A DNA stretch of 64,000 bases from Macrothele yani. Taxonomy: Eukaryota > Arthropoda > Arachnida > Araneae > Macrothelidae. The DNA lies in contig CM076997.1 in the NCBI GenBank assembly GCA_039090855.1, positions 164,082,709 to 164,146,708 of the forward strand, read 5' to 3'. The first letter of the stretch is position 1. Each line of letters begins with the position of its first letter. This document shows, in pieces, positions 32,460-43,484 of the stretch. The position numbers were made by a program, and so were the translations under genes. Below the pieces are notes generated by a model. It searched no databases. It had not been told where the DNA came from and saw only the letters and a list, made by a program, of their open reading frames with translations.

Positions 32460-33240
32460 CCTGTTGCAAATCTTTTAACCAATTCCATACCTGGTTACAA
32501 ATATTTCAGCCAATTCCATACTTGGTTACAAACCTTTCAACCTATTCCATACCTGGTTACAAATCTTTCAACCAATTTCATACCAGGTTACAAATCATTC
32601 AACCAATTCCATACCTGGTTACAAATCTTTTAAACAATTCCATACCTTGTTAAAAATCTTTCAACCAATTTGATACCTGGTTACAAATCATCCAACCTAT
32701 TCCATACCTGGTTACAAATCTTTCAACCAATTGGATACCTGGTTACATATCTTTCAACCAATTCCATACCTAGTTACAAACCTTTCAACCAATTCCCTAC
32801 CTGATTACAAATCTTTCAACCAATTTCATACCAGTTTACAAATTGTTCAACCAATTCCATATCTGGTTACAATACTTTCAAACAATTTGATACTTGGTTA
32901 CAAATCATCCAACCAATTCCATACCTGGTTACAAATCTTTCAACCAATTCCATACCTGGTAATAAATCTTTAAACCAATTCCATACCTGGTTACCAACCT
33001 TTCAACCAATTGCCTACCTGGTTACAAATCTTTCAACCAATTCTATACCCGGTTACAAATCTTTCAACCAATTCGATACCTAGTTACAGATATTTCAAAC
33101 AAATCCGTACCTGGTTACAAATCTTTTAACCAATTCCATACCAGGTTACAAATATTTCAACCAATTTCATACCTGGTTACATATCTTACAAACAATTCCA
33201 TACCTGGTTACAAATATTTCAACCAATTCGATACCTGGTC
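32460..33240. repeat. 31-bp minisatellite, about 25 copies
   Basis: The unit CAATTCCATACCTGGTTACA followed by AATCTTTCAAC repeats head to tail with scattered changes. Because 31 is not a multiple of 3, the frame cycles every 93 bp and reads a repeating SFNQFHTWLQIFQPIPYLV-like string. The plus-strand open frames at 32408 and 32731 are by-products of this and not genes. Confidence 0.95.
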
Positions 33241-34672
33241 TCAAAATTTATCCTTTCAGTTCTTACGAGCATCCAAATTAAACTATTTGAAGACCACAAA
33301 CATTTGTTTGATTTTAGACATTTCGAATCACGCCGATGGATATCTATTCCTTCTTTTTAAGATGTAACACGTTTATATGACGGCTACAACCTAAAGACAG
33401 CTTAAAAGTGATTTAATCCTGTTCAGCCGAGTGTTTCTGAGAGCTCGAAGTAAAGCAGATTTTCCTACAGTCCAGAAACGGATGCAGTAGCGAGGTAAAT
33501 TGTACAAGCTGTAGAATTTGAATAAAATATAAATTAAGTTCTCGACTCACAAAATAATTTCACTGCATTATCCAAACTACTTCACTGCAACGCAGGAAGG
33601 TAACCAAGGTTTCCATTTTTTAAAGAACTATAATTAATTTTACTAAAATATTGTGAATTCATTAAAATAACCCAAATCTAGGACCGTACTAGACGTCAAT
33701 ATAAACATCCGTCGTGAGTGAATCAGCGTTGTATTTGTGAATTTATTTAAAAGAAATAAATTCTTATCACAGACATACACATACGCACGCACGCACGCAC
33801 ACTAGGGCGTTTATGAGCAGAGTTTACTCTGATTTCGCTGTCTCAACGTTCCTGTGTAAAGAAAGAAAATCATTACTGAGACGTTATTTGTTTTGATCCT
33901 GTGTGTTTACCCCAAAATAGCCTTTAACGTAAGGTATGTTATCCGGATTAAATCTAGTTACCTTCGTGTACTGAAATATTTTGTAGGAATGACATTAAAA
34001 AGAAAAGAAAAGAAAGTTTACATGCTGTGAACAAGGGCTTTCAAAATAGAGTAACATGAGCTGTGATTTAGGCATTCGCACAAAGGACGGTTCTTGTTAC
34101 AAATAACTTCATTTCTTGGTTTACTGGAAAGGATGCCTAGGGTGAAATCTGAGAATCATTTATTCAAAAACGTCAGCATCTGAAATTTAGCATGAGATCG
34201 GAAGAAAACGAAAGAGATGGGCGAAAAATGAAAGAAGATGAGGAGGAGGAGAAGGCGAGAGAACATCAGTAAAACCGAAAAGAAAGAAAAAAGGAGTAAC
34301 GGAAAAAAAAAAGTGTAAATCCATCTTGGCGAGTTTGAAAAATGGCCGTTCCTCAGTTCCTCAGCTTTCGACCAATTACAAGAGTCCTTTTGATAGAGCG
34401 TCGCAACAGAAAGAAGATGCGATTATTCCCAGCGCAAATATAACGAGAAGTGGCGACATTTTGACAGGCTATAAGCGTCGGAGCAATTTATGTTCGCAAA
34501 CCTTTTGATTAATGTTAATCTCGAAATCTCTTCTCCTGTTTCGAACATCTAGGCTAATAATTCTTTGGCTGGGCTTCGGATTTCAGTTCAAAGTCGACAG
34601 CGCAGACCGTTCCGAAAGAAAGAGAGAGGAGAAACTAAAAATACGAGTGGGAGAGAGAGGATGTTTGTGAAG

Positions 34673-34675
<3 letters not shown>
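33241..34675. other. Gene-free stretch with a purine-rich segment
   Basis: A short ACGC run occurs at about 33783-33801. The segment at about 34195-34315 is almost pure A/G on the plus strand. A 60-codon frame at 34326 shows no domain. No transposon features seen. Confidence 0.5.

Positions 34676-34733
<58 letters not shown>
34676..34733. repeat. (GA)n microsatellite, about 29 units
   Basis: Uninterrupted GA dinucleotides. The minus-strand frames rich in Leu-Ser here arise from this tract. Confidence 0.97.
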
Positions 34734-34734
<1 letters not shown>

Positions 34735-35269
34735 AAGCGAATGAACGTGGCAGGGAGGGTAACAAAATCTGCGAGAAAAGAAGAAACACGCGTAGGGAAG
34801 GGGAAGAAATACGGCAAGCCTGGGCAAAAATGTGACAGAAGTGAGCCCTTCGACGTGACTCCCGCATGATGTTAGAGTTCGTCAAAGGATAAAGATGAAA
34901 TTTCATGTTTTACGGATTTCTAAATTGAAAGCCGTCCTACATGTCGCTTGGGAGGAAATTTTAGTTTTCTAATCCATAACTATCATATATCTCTGAAGGG
35001 AAAGCTTCTCACGAGTTTGTGTAGTTTGCCAGCTTATGCAAACGCATGCGGATTTATATTTAGTGCCAACATTTAGTAGGAGTTTTCCTTGATGTGTGTC
35101 TTTACTTGATCAGATTCAGGGTATTAAGGACATTTTTCAGAAATAACGTCCACAGTGTCGTCTCTTCTCCAGTATAAATCCCCATGATCCCTATTTTACT
35201 GAGGCCAAAAATAAATTCCGAAATATGTATGAGATGATGATGTACGATCAAATCGTATAATCCGAAATG
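34734..35269. other. Gene-free stretch
   Basis: No gene, ends or repeats recognised. Confidence 0.5.
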
Positions 35270-35323
35270 CGATGTCACTATATATATATATTGTTGCGAT
35301 GTCACTATATATATATATTGTTG
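35270..35323. repeat. Perfect tandem duplication of about 27 bp
   Basis: GCGATGTCACTATATATATA followed by TATTGTT occurs twice in a row, each copy holding a short TA run. It looks like a recent slippage duplication. Confidence 0.9.
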
Positions 35324-35474
35324 GACTGCGTAAATGTTTTGTAAAAAGAAAGTCATGTATTTAATATACGAATCGTCGAAGCATTTTTCCTGAAACCATT
35401 AAAGTTTATCTACAGCTTTATAAATAGTGCTACAGAAAACGAACCTTAGTTTAATTCTGAAATAAAGGATTTAT

Positions 35475-35925
35475 TTTACCTTAAACTGGATTCACCTAAA
35501 ATCTTTGAATTGCATTTAGGTAAACTTTTGTAGCCATTTTCTTCAAAATTAATGCGTTTCTAAGAATAAAAATTTTAACATCGATACAAATAACTTCACA
35601 TTATAGCCTAGTATACTTTATAGTTTCTAAAACTTAACCGTAATTAAGCAATTCAACATTTGTTTGTCTACTGACGTCATAAATGTGCTGGTAGCGCAAT
35701 CTGTTTGTTGGCCTCAACACCACCAAAGGAAAAGGTATTGATTTTTACTATAATTATGGTTAAGTTTTAGAAAATATTAAGTATACTAGGCTATAATATG
35801 AAGTTTTTTTATCGATATTTAAGTTTTCATCTTTGGGAACGCATTAATTGTGAAAAACATGGCTACAGAAGTTTGCCTTTTGGAAATACAAAGCAAAGAT
35901 TTTAGGTGGATCCACCTTAAGAAAC
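35475..35925. mobile_element. Foldback element with arms of about 175 bp
   Basis: The left arm (35475-35650) contains CACCTAAAATCTTTG, TTTTGTAGCCAT, ATCGAT and TATAGCCTAGTATACTT. The right arm (35745-35925) contains the same landmarks inverted (AAGTATACTAGGCTATA, ATCGATAT, ATGGCTACAGAAG, CAAAGATTTTAGGTGGATCC). The core of about 90 bp is unique and has ACGTCA. No coding capacity; this is a MITE-like or foldback structure. Confidence 0.75.
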
Positions 35926-36373
35926 CCAGTGAAATAAAATTTTCAAGAGCAAACGAAATATAATCATAACACATATTAATGGTAGTATATTCTAAAGATT
36001 TTCATTTTGTTTATAAATGAATAATTGGGAAAGAGTATCGAAATAATAGTTGTTGTTTTTTATGAGGACTCACAATATACTCGTTGTGATGTTCCTTGCA
36101 TCCAAAATGTTGGGGCATAAATACATCAAGCTTACAGTAAGCCTTTTTGATGTGTGGAAAAACTACCTCTGTTTTCTTCTCCCATTGATATGCAGAATAG
36201 TTCAGAAGTATTCCCCCACTCCCCGGATGACATTTCTGTTATTGATACCAAGATCACTGGAACCGAATCTACCATTTGCCTGGTATGTTTCAGTGTGGGA
36301 TATGTTGAGATGAGTCTTCCTATAAACTACGTAACAACGATCTAAATGTGTTTGCTCGTCACAATAGAGGACT
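35926..36373. other. Gene-free stretch
   Basis: Overlapping frames of 63-87 codons show no known motif. Confidence 0.45.
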
Positions 36374-37588
36374 ACTACTATATTGACAAAAGTCACAAAA
36401 CACCCCATCAGAAGCAAATGAACGTATCTGATGCGTTTTTAAGATGAGCGGTATAGCTGCAAACGGTATTAAAACAAACCTGCGGCTGACAGCGATCATA
36501 TCGCACTGTGAGCTTGAGTGAAAATGTCGCAGCGGGAGAGAACTGACTTTGAGAAAGGAAAGATTGTTGAGTGTTATGTTAGTAGGTTATCCATAAGAGC
36601 AACCGAGAGGAGTTTAAACATACCCAAGTCAACTGTTTTGGATGTACTGAATACGTAGAAGACACATGGGGTGCCTGAAGCAGCAAAATGTACCGGTAGA
36701 TCAAAATAAATCAGTGATAGAGGACGTCGAAGCCTCAGGAGAGTCGTTACAGCTAATCGACGGAGTACTGCACAACACCTCAGGGTACAGGTAAGTAAAA
36801 ATCCTGGAACCTCGGTATGTACATGTACCATTCGCAGAGAACTTCATCCCACGGGTTACCGTGACCACTCAGGATGCTACTCATCGTATAGCATGGTGTA
36901 AAGAACATTTATCGTGGACCGTGGATAAATGGAAACGGGTCCTATGGACTGATGGATCCAGTTACACGATCCATCAGACGGATGGCGTGTGTGGGTATGA
37001 CGGAAGCTGACGGAACGCTGTTTACCACAGCGTACGGTTCCTACGGTGAAGTTTGGAGCTGGCAATGTACCCGTGTTGGGGTGTTTTTCGTGGTATGGTG
37101 CTGGCCCATTGGTTATCGTCGACAGACCTGTTAACCAGCACGTCTACCTCGATATTCTGAACAATTATGTCCTACCAACCCTGTGGTAATTCTATGGAAC
37201 TTAGCCTTGTTGGTCCCAGGAGGAAAATGCAGTGAGCCATAAATCAATAACTGTTACGGTGTGGTTTGACGGTAATTCCGTATCGTGTGTGGACTGTCCA
37301 GCACAAATCCCTGATTTTAATCCCATAGAGCACCTATGGGACGAATTAGAGTGCCGCATAAGACGTTTGGAACCAAAGGTTGCTACTAAGCAACAGTTAG
37401 CGTCAGCATTATGTACTGAATGGACGCCTATACTTATCGCTGTGTTCCAAAACCTTGTCGAAAGCATATATCGAAGGGTCAGTGCATGCATTCCAAAGGT
37501 GGACGGACACCGTACTAATGTATGTCAATAAATGCTATGTTGTGTTTCTCTTCTAGGTGTCCGGTGACTTTTGTCAATATAGTGTATA
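36374..37588 (+). mobile_element. Tc1-like element, family A, copy 3
   Basis: The left end ACTATATTGACAAAAGTCAC and right end GTGACTTTTGTCAATATAGT are inverted repeats. The body aligns with the other family A copies, but a segment of about 40 bp near 36860 (between CGTGACC and ACTCAGGATGC) is missing. Confidence 0.92.
36524..37530 (+). pseudogene. Broken Tc1 (DD34E) transposase, family A copy 3
   Basis: The ATG at 36524 is intact (MSQRERTDFEKGKIVE). The helix-turn-helix segment follows, but a TAG replaces the Trp of the NKWKTHG motif and another stop replaces a Lys in the RPKK linker. LWTDGSSYTIHQTDG keeps the first Asp but has lost the neighbouring Glu-Ser. The QQDN block is decayed, and the second Asp codon appears as AAT in GAGGAAAATGCA. 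The CVDCPAQIPDFNPIEHLWDE segment keeps Glu. Inactive. Confidence 0.85.
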
Positions 37589-37758
37589 TGCTCTCCCAGA
37601 TAAGAAACAAATCCTTGATGAGCTCAATCATAGCTTTTAACAAGCCTTGCAAAAATCAAAACTTAAAAGGTCTGTCAAACATGTTGCACTCCAAATTTCA
37701 CTACTCGTTTAAACACAGCATTACAAAAATCATTCCTCAAACATAGAGGAGGGTTTAA

Positions 37759-39320
37759 ATACACTGGTGTGCAAAAATTGAGGACGAAGAGGAGAACTTA
37801 GCATAACAGCGGAACGAGCAGGCAGAACGGACCGAAAGACCACTCAGGAGATAGGCTAGGGTCCGGTACGGTAGGACATGCGCATATATGCAGCATGACG
37901 TAGGAGGGGGAATGTAGGAAGGGTATAAAGCACACGGGCGGTGTACGCTCAGCAATTCGGTGAAAGATATTGCACGGTGTACATCAGTTTGAACGACGTC
38001 AAGTTGCTGCCACCGTGTGATATGGCCAACAGGCAATCCAGTAGACGACATCTGGAAGACTTTACCCGAGGTCCCGTCATTTGGGAAGTTGGAAGAAGGT
38101 CGAAGTGTGACTAGTGTGGCCGAGGAGTTCAGGATCGCTCACAGCATCGTTTCACGAGCTTGGAGAGCATTTCAAACGACAGGAACAGCTGTCCGAGTGT
38201 TTAGCAGGGGTCGTCCACGAGCAACCACGGCTGCGGACGACCGGTATATTGTCCTACAGGCGAGAAAAAACAGAAAGCAGACAGCGGGAGTAATCGCAAG
38301 ACACATGCAACATACAACTGGACGTCCGTTACCGCGTTTTACCGTGGTCAGGAGGCTGCACAAAGGTGGTCTATTTGCACGACAACCAGTACGGTGTGAG
38401 CCTTTAACGCCTGTTCATCGGAGACGGCGGTTACTGTGGTGCCAAGAACACAATAAATTGATTGACATATCAGCAATGGGATCGAGTTCTCTTTACGGAT
38501 GAGAGCCGACTTAGTCTGACTAGCGATTATGGACGTATACACATCTGGAGAGAGCAGGGAACACGCAATCACACCTCCAACATCATCGAAAGGGACCGGT
38601 TTGGAGGTGGCGGAGTTCTCGTTTGGGGTGGTATCATGCTTGGTAGCCGTACTGACCTCCAAACCTTCCAAGGAGGTTCAGTCGCTGGTGTCCGCTATGG
38701 TACCGAGGTTCTCCTGCCTCACGTGCGTCTGTTTTGAGGTGCTGTGGGTCCTGAGTTCCTCTTCATGGACGACAACGCTACACCTCATCGTACAGTGGCT
38801 GTCGCAGAGCTGTTGGAGAGTGAAGATATTCAACGCATGGATTGACCCGCAAGGACCACGGACCTAAATTCAATCGAACACGTGTGGGTCCTTCTCGGGA
38901 GACGCTTGGCAGCACGTCACCAGCCGCCAGCAACGATTCCGCAGCTGCGATAGGCGCTACAAGAGGAATGGGCAGCGATGCCTCATTAGTTCCTTGACAA
39001 ACTCGTTCTCATCATGTATAGACGTTGTAAATCCTGCAACGCAGACAGGGGTGATCATATCCCCTACTAAATACTGTATTTTTCTTGGCAGCCGCCTGTC
39101 ACATGGACGTTTCTGTCTTCTGTTCAGTTGTGCTCGAAGTTACCTTTTCAATAAAGTGACTTTGTATCCTATGAATTCCTTGTTTGGACGGTTTTGCTCA
39201 CTTGTCCCATATTCTTACATCTTGGGGATCTTATGGTATGATTTGAGTCGATGTGGAACACTTCTGCACGACGTTACATTCGAAAAACCGTCTCATCCTT
39301 AATTTTTACACGCCAGTGTA
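37759..39320 (+). mobile_element. Tc1-like element, family F
   Basis: The left end ACACTGGTGTGCAAAAATTG and right end TTAATTTTTACACGCCAGTG are inverted and diverged by a few bases. At 1.56 kb it is the longest simple Tc1 element in the window. Confidence 0.9.
38022..38992 (+). pseudogene. Broken Tc1 transposase with all three catalytic residues visible (family F)
   Basis: The start at 38022 (MANRQSSRRHLEDFTRG) is chosen because it precedes the helix-turn-helix. After one frame change come GKLEEGRSVTSVAEEF, RIAHSIVSRAWRAFQTTGTA and RTVVRRLHKGGLFARQP-like blocks at the expected spacing. A second frame change near 38460 leads to QQWDRVLFTDESRLSL, GGGVLVWGGIM, then a TGA, GAVGPEFLFMDDNATPH, a second TGA in place of the Trp of MDWPAR, and TTDLNSIEHVW. 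The Asp, Asp, Glu set is intact with 34 residues between the last two. The gene is inactive through two frameshifts and at least two nonsense codons. Confidence 0.87.
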
Positions 39321-41241
39321 TTAATGTTACACTGGGCCAAGAAAATTAGGTGCTCTCAGGCAAACGTATTTTAGTGTAAACATTTACTGCCAATATAAAT
39401 TGTATATTGAATTTATGCATATATTGTTTTATCGCGAAAAAAGCACCACATTCTCAAGAATAACTCTGTAGAATTTTTAGTACATGTATTGTGAAACTTA
39501 GAACTGGGCATTGCAATAAAAATATTAAATATCATTTTCTCTCAAATTTAATTCGCACAATTTAGAAACTTCATTTCGCCGTCAATTTTTAATATTTACA
39601 AAGGAAATTGCTTGATTTTTAACACTATTTGCATGGAAAATGTGGAATAAAAAGTTTGATGTATGCAATACTATTTGTAGGTTCTTTTTAAATGTAGTGC
39701 TTCTACCGATGTTAATTGTAAATCGATTGAATGACTTAGAAAGAATGGAAATGGGTAAATGTAAATCAGTAAAATAACACGTTAGAGATATTTTCGTGAT
39801 TTTCTTGCAGCAAGATTGTCTATAATATTAACAAATGTCAATGTCTCTACAGTGCTTGAATTAAGTAACGTCACTGGCAATACTATCGTTATCTCGTGCA
39901 AACCCATACGTCCTCAAATATTGGGTGGGAAAGAAAGTGATGTCTGCAAATGCAAGGCAACGGAAAATTATTAATTACCGTATATACAAGTACAAATCAG
40001 TCCAAAATGTAGTCGCCACCTTTTGCCACAACCAGGTTCTATCGTTTGGGCAGTGGTTCGATACCGTTCCTGTAGAATTGTGGTGGCTTTGACCAGGGCA
40101 TTACAGAGGAAAGGGGCTAGTCGGTCCCTTTGAGGAACTGAATGCCGACCCGTGTCTGAAAGGGTGGTTGGAAAATGGATTGGCCACTTGTTTCTACGTC
40201 ACCGCGCTGGCCTGCCTCCTGAGCTTCATTTCTAAACTTCCCTACAAGTCCAAATTTTCCTCTGTTATGGTTTTGCACGCCCGCGCCTTTTCTTGGTTTA
40301 TATATAGCATTTGTTTCACGTTGTGTTTTACTTAAGTTGTATACTGAGTGTTGATTTTTATTTCCGTTTTTTTTAACGAAATGTCATCATGTGCTGAAAT
40401 ACGCTTATAAACACGAAAGGACAGGACATTGTTTCCCACGTCCTTTCATGTTTATAAGAAGGATCTGTATCGGGTTCCGATAAAGATCCTTCTTTAGGAA
40501 CTATTTCAAGAAACTGCCCCGAAATTAATTCTGCTCAAGATAATTGGGTAAGACTAATACCTGCTGGCTGTTTGACAGTACCATCATGTTCTTGGGATAA
40601 TATTGTTGAACAGTTTGAAAAGATTTTCTGCGCAGTTCCCAACAGGACATTTTAAAAAGAGAAAGGTGTTATTAGGGAACTCATAAATGATCTAGAAAAA
40701 CGTTTTCTATCTGCCAACAAAGATGCTATTTGTGGGTTTTGCAGAATACGAACATTTATTCGAATTCGTTTTCTGAATAGAAATTCATTAATAATGTGGC
40801 GCAGGAAAGTTCTGCAGAAAATGAAGAAAGAAATTAATTGACGCAAACGCAGTGAGAAAAAACATAAGTTTATTTTCTCATTTGGGCAATGAAGAAAATA
40901 GTTTTACATTTTGTACAATGCAGAAAACATTTCCCAGTTTGTGCAATAACGAACATACCTTCAATTCATGAAGTACATTTTTTTCACCACTTTTTTAATT
41001 CAGTGACCTTCAGAAATCATGATGAATACAAAATGTAAGTAAATAATTTTTATTTTATACATTAACAGAGTGTTTTAACTACTTTTGCGGAGTTTGAAGA
41101 ACTAAGTAACTTTCCTGTCTTAAAAGGTTTAAGCAACTAATGTTTGTGACAGAGCGAAAAAGGTTGTAAACTACTAAAATTTTCTAGAGAATTAATTTAA
41201 AAAAAAAGGAATGATACCCTGAGTTTTTGACATCAGAAAAA
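39321..41241. other. AT-rich stretch with two small transposase scraps
   Basis: At about 39990-40100 the minus strand reads FYRNGIEPLPKR, a stop, then NLVVAKGGDYILD, which resembles the last residues of a mariner transposase. At about 40660-40840 the plus strand reads INDLEKRFLSANKDAICGFC and RTFIRIRFLNRNSL, which looks like a transposase or THAP-linked protein scrap that I cannot assign. The rest shows nothing. Confidence 0.4.
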
Positions 41242-41604
41242 TACACTGAGTTTCCACTTTATTTTGACCAACCCCTCAGTACTTCGTTGGGCCGCCTTTT
41301 GCCTTTAATACTGCGTCCATTCTTCGTGGCATGGACTCCTCGAGATGTTGATATTGCAGGGTTGTGGATCCAGCTGTGTGATGGCTCGTTCAACTTCATC
41401 GCACTTATTTCTCAATCGGGTTGAGATCTCGAGATTGTGGGGGCCATCTAAGCAAAGTAAACTCACCGGCATGTTCCAGAAACCAATCCTGTACAATACG
41501 AGCACTATGGCAGGACGCATTATCTTGTTGAAAGTAACCATCGCCATTGGGATAAACCAACCACATGACAGGATGCACTTGGTCCGTAACGATGTTTAGA
41601 TACT

Positions 41605-42282
41605 AGGGGTGTTCAAATGAAAAGGTACGAAACGGCACTGTGGGTATAAATGAAGACTTTATTCAAAGTATACACCATAGGCCGTAGCACAACGATCCCA
41701 TTGATTAACGAGCCGAAGGATTCCTTGTTCCTAGAATTCCTGTGGCCGTGACGAGACCCAGTCCTGCACAGCGTCCTTGAGTTCGTCGTCCGAGTGGAAG
41801 CGCTTCCCTTTCAATTGTTTTTTCAGGGGACCAAACACATGGAAATCGCAGGACGACATGTCCGGGCTGTAGAGCGGATGGCTAAGCTGCTCCCACTGGA
41901 ACTTGGCCAGTTCCGCGTGTGTGACCCTGGAGACGTGTGGACGCGCGTTATCATGGAGCAGAACCACACCCTCCGAGAGCAGCCCCGGTCTTTTGTTCTT
42001 GATGGACCTGCGTAGGCTTCGGAGTGTCTCACAGTACACTACGGAGTTAATGGTTCGTCTGTGCTGGAGGAATTCAGCAAGTAGTCAATTGGACGGCGCT
42101 CTTTATAAGAGCCTCTGCTGTCTCCTGCGCATGCGGGCGCCCGCGCATGCTCCGATCCACGCCGGCGACTCCAATCGCATCCCTAGATGTGCCGCTACGT
42201 TCTCCCATAGCGGCATAGGCAAATATGTTAACGGTTACGTTCTTATGACGTTTCGTACCTTTTCATTTGAACACCCCTAGCA
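41605..42282 (-). mobile_element. Internally deleted mariner-like element M3, nested
   Basis: The ends CTAGGGGTGTTCAAATGAAA followed by AGGTACGAAAC are inverted at 41605 and 42280. At 678 bp it is half the normal mariner size. A GC-rich palindrome (GCATGCGGGCGCCCGCGCAT, 42128-42149) lies in the non-coding half. Confidence 0.92.
41659..42039 (-). pseudogene. C-terminal part of a mariner transposase (M3)
   Basis: An open frame of about 125 codons: YCETLRSLRRSIKNKRPG, EGVVLLHDNARPHVSRVTHA, SHPLYSPDMSSCDFHVFGPL, KKQLKGKRFHSDDELKDAVQ, and after one TAG the C-terminus through GVYFE before TAA at 41659. The second and third catalytic Asp are present with 34 residues between them (DD34D). The DNA-binding domain and first Asp are gone by internal deletion, so the element could move only with help. 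Confidence 0.88.
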
Positions 42283-43089
42283 TATGATGTGCCAGTCAGA
42301 CGTTGTTCAACACGAATTAAAGGACCAAAAGCATGCCAGTAAAACATTCTCCAAACCATAACGTTGCCTCCGCCAGCTTGAAGGGTTGTAGCAATGCATT
42401 TGGGGTCCATGCTTTCGTGCTGTTTCCGCCAAATTCTCACTCTGCCATCGGTATGGTGCAACTGAAAACGTGATTCATCGGACCACATAATTTGTTTCCG
42501 ATTATCGACTGCCCAATCCTTGTGCTTCTGTGCGAACTGGAGACGTTTTCTCTGGTTAACTGCAGACAGCAAAGGTGTTCGAACAGGCCTTCGGCTGCCA
42601 TATCCCATCCGATGCAGTGTACGGCGAACAGTGCGTGCAGAGATCATTTAAGGGGATCCTTGATTGAGATGGTCTGTAATTTGCTGCACTGTTGCCCTTC
42701 TGTTGTCTGTTACCAGTCTGGACACTCTCCGTTCCGCCCGAGCAGTCACTAGTCGATGACGACCACACGTTGCACGTAGAGACCCAGTTTTTTGGCTGAC
42801 AGTCCACTCTTCAAACATTTTAACAACAGCTGCTCTAGAACATTTAACGAATGCGGCGGTTTTGGTGATACTCGCTCCATGGCTCCGAGCTGCTACAATC
42901 ATCCCACATTGAAAGTCCGTCAAATCGCATTTTTACCCATCTCGTCACCCAAAAATCACTTCTACTACGGTCGCAAGCACTAAGCTTTCCATTTTAATAC
43001 TAGCCTCGCCCTCTGGCGGCAACAGCGTGCAGCCATAGTTCATTTGCTTAAAACTGTCAGGTGGTCATAATAAAGTCGCCACTAAGTAT

Positions 43090-43484
43090 ATAGTTAATAT
43101 AGTAAGCAAAATACTTTTTAAGAAAAAGCATTGATGGCAGAAATTGTTCATTTAAAATTATCGCATTTATACTATTACATCAATGTTTTCGGATTTTAGG
43201 ACGCATAATCCTTAACTTTTGTTTTCGAAAAAGCCAATTTCTAATATCTGAGCGCGCATTGCAATAGATGGGACACTGTAATATGTTAAACACGGTAAAA
43301 ACGTAGACTGAAAGTGTCTTTTTTATGGTGCTCCTTTACAGCACAGCTCCCCGTGGTTCTTGGCTTCCGAAGGGTCATCAAGCTGGAAGTCCAGCGTCAT
43401 TAAGCTCGGCGGCGTGTCTCAGGGGGTGAAGCGCTAAGGACTAGCCCTTTCCTCTCAAGCCCTGGGCTTGGACGCTAAGAAGCA
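43090..43484. other. Gene-free stretch
   Basis: No recognised feature; GC content rises towards the mariner relic on the right. Confidence 0.45.

Larger units (their letters stand above)
41276..42923 (-). pseudogene. Tc1-type transposase (36-residue D-E spacing) split by a mariner insertion
   Basis: The N-terminal half reads in one frame: MTDFQCGMIVAARSHGASIT, KTAAFVKCSRAAVVKMFEEW, SQKTGSLRATCGRHRLVTAR, HLNQGSP, one TAA, then ISARTVRRTLHRMGYGSRRP, IMWSDESRFQLHHTDGRVRI, HESMDP, GGGNVMVW and RLTGTSYA. The nested element then intervenes. The remainder resumes on its other side: VTDQVHPVMW, GYFQQDNASCHSARIVQDWF, WPPQSRDLNPIEK, ending GGPTKY before TGA at 41276. Asp, Asp and Glu are all kept, with 36 residues between the last two. 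Apart from the insertion there are one nonsense codon and one frameshift just after PIEK. Confidence 0.9.
41242..43089 (-). mobile_element. Tc1-like element, family G, with a nested mariner derivative
   Basis: The left end TACACTGAGTTTCCACTTTA followed by TTTTGACCA, and the right end TGGTCATAATAAAGTCGCCA followed by CTAAGTATA, are inverted repeats. Without the 678-bp insert at 41605-42282 the element would be about 1.17 kb, a normal Tc1 size. Confidence 0.9.

Noticed and set aside
32408..32973. Two repetitive protein genes
   Set aside because: They come from a 31-bp minisatellite that happens to lack stops; the frame cycles through all three registers.
34583..34906. A minus-strand gene with a Leu-Ser-rich tract
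   Set aside because: The tract is the translation of a (GA)n microsatellite, open in two overlapping frames, with no domain on either side.
40660..40840. A THAP or P-element-like transposase gene
   Set aside because: Only about 40 residues look transposase-like and I cannot place them in a family, so I recorded them as a scrap in the stretch description.
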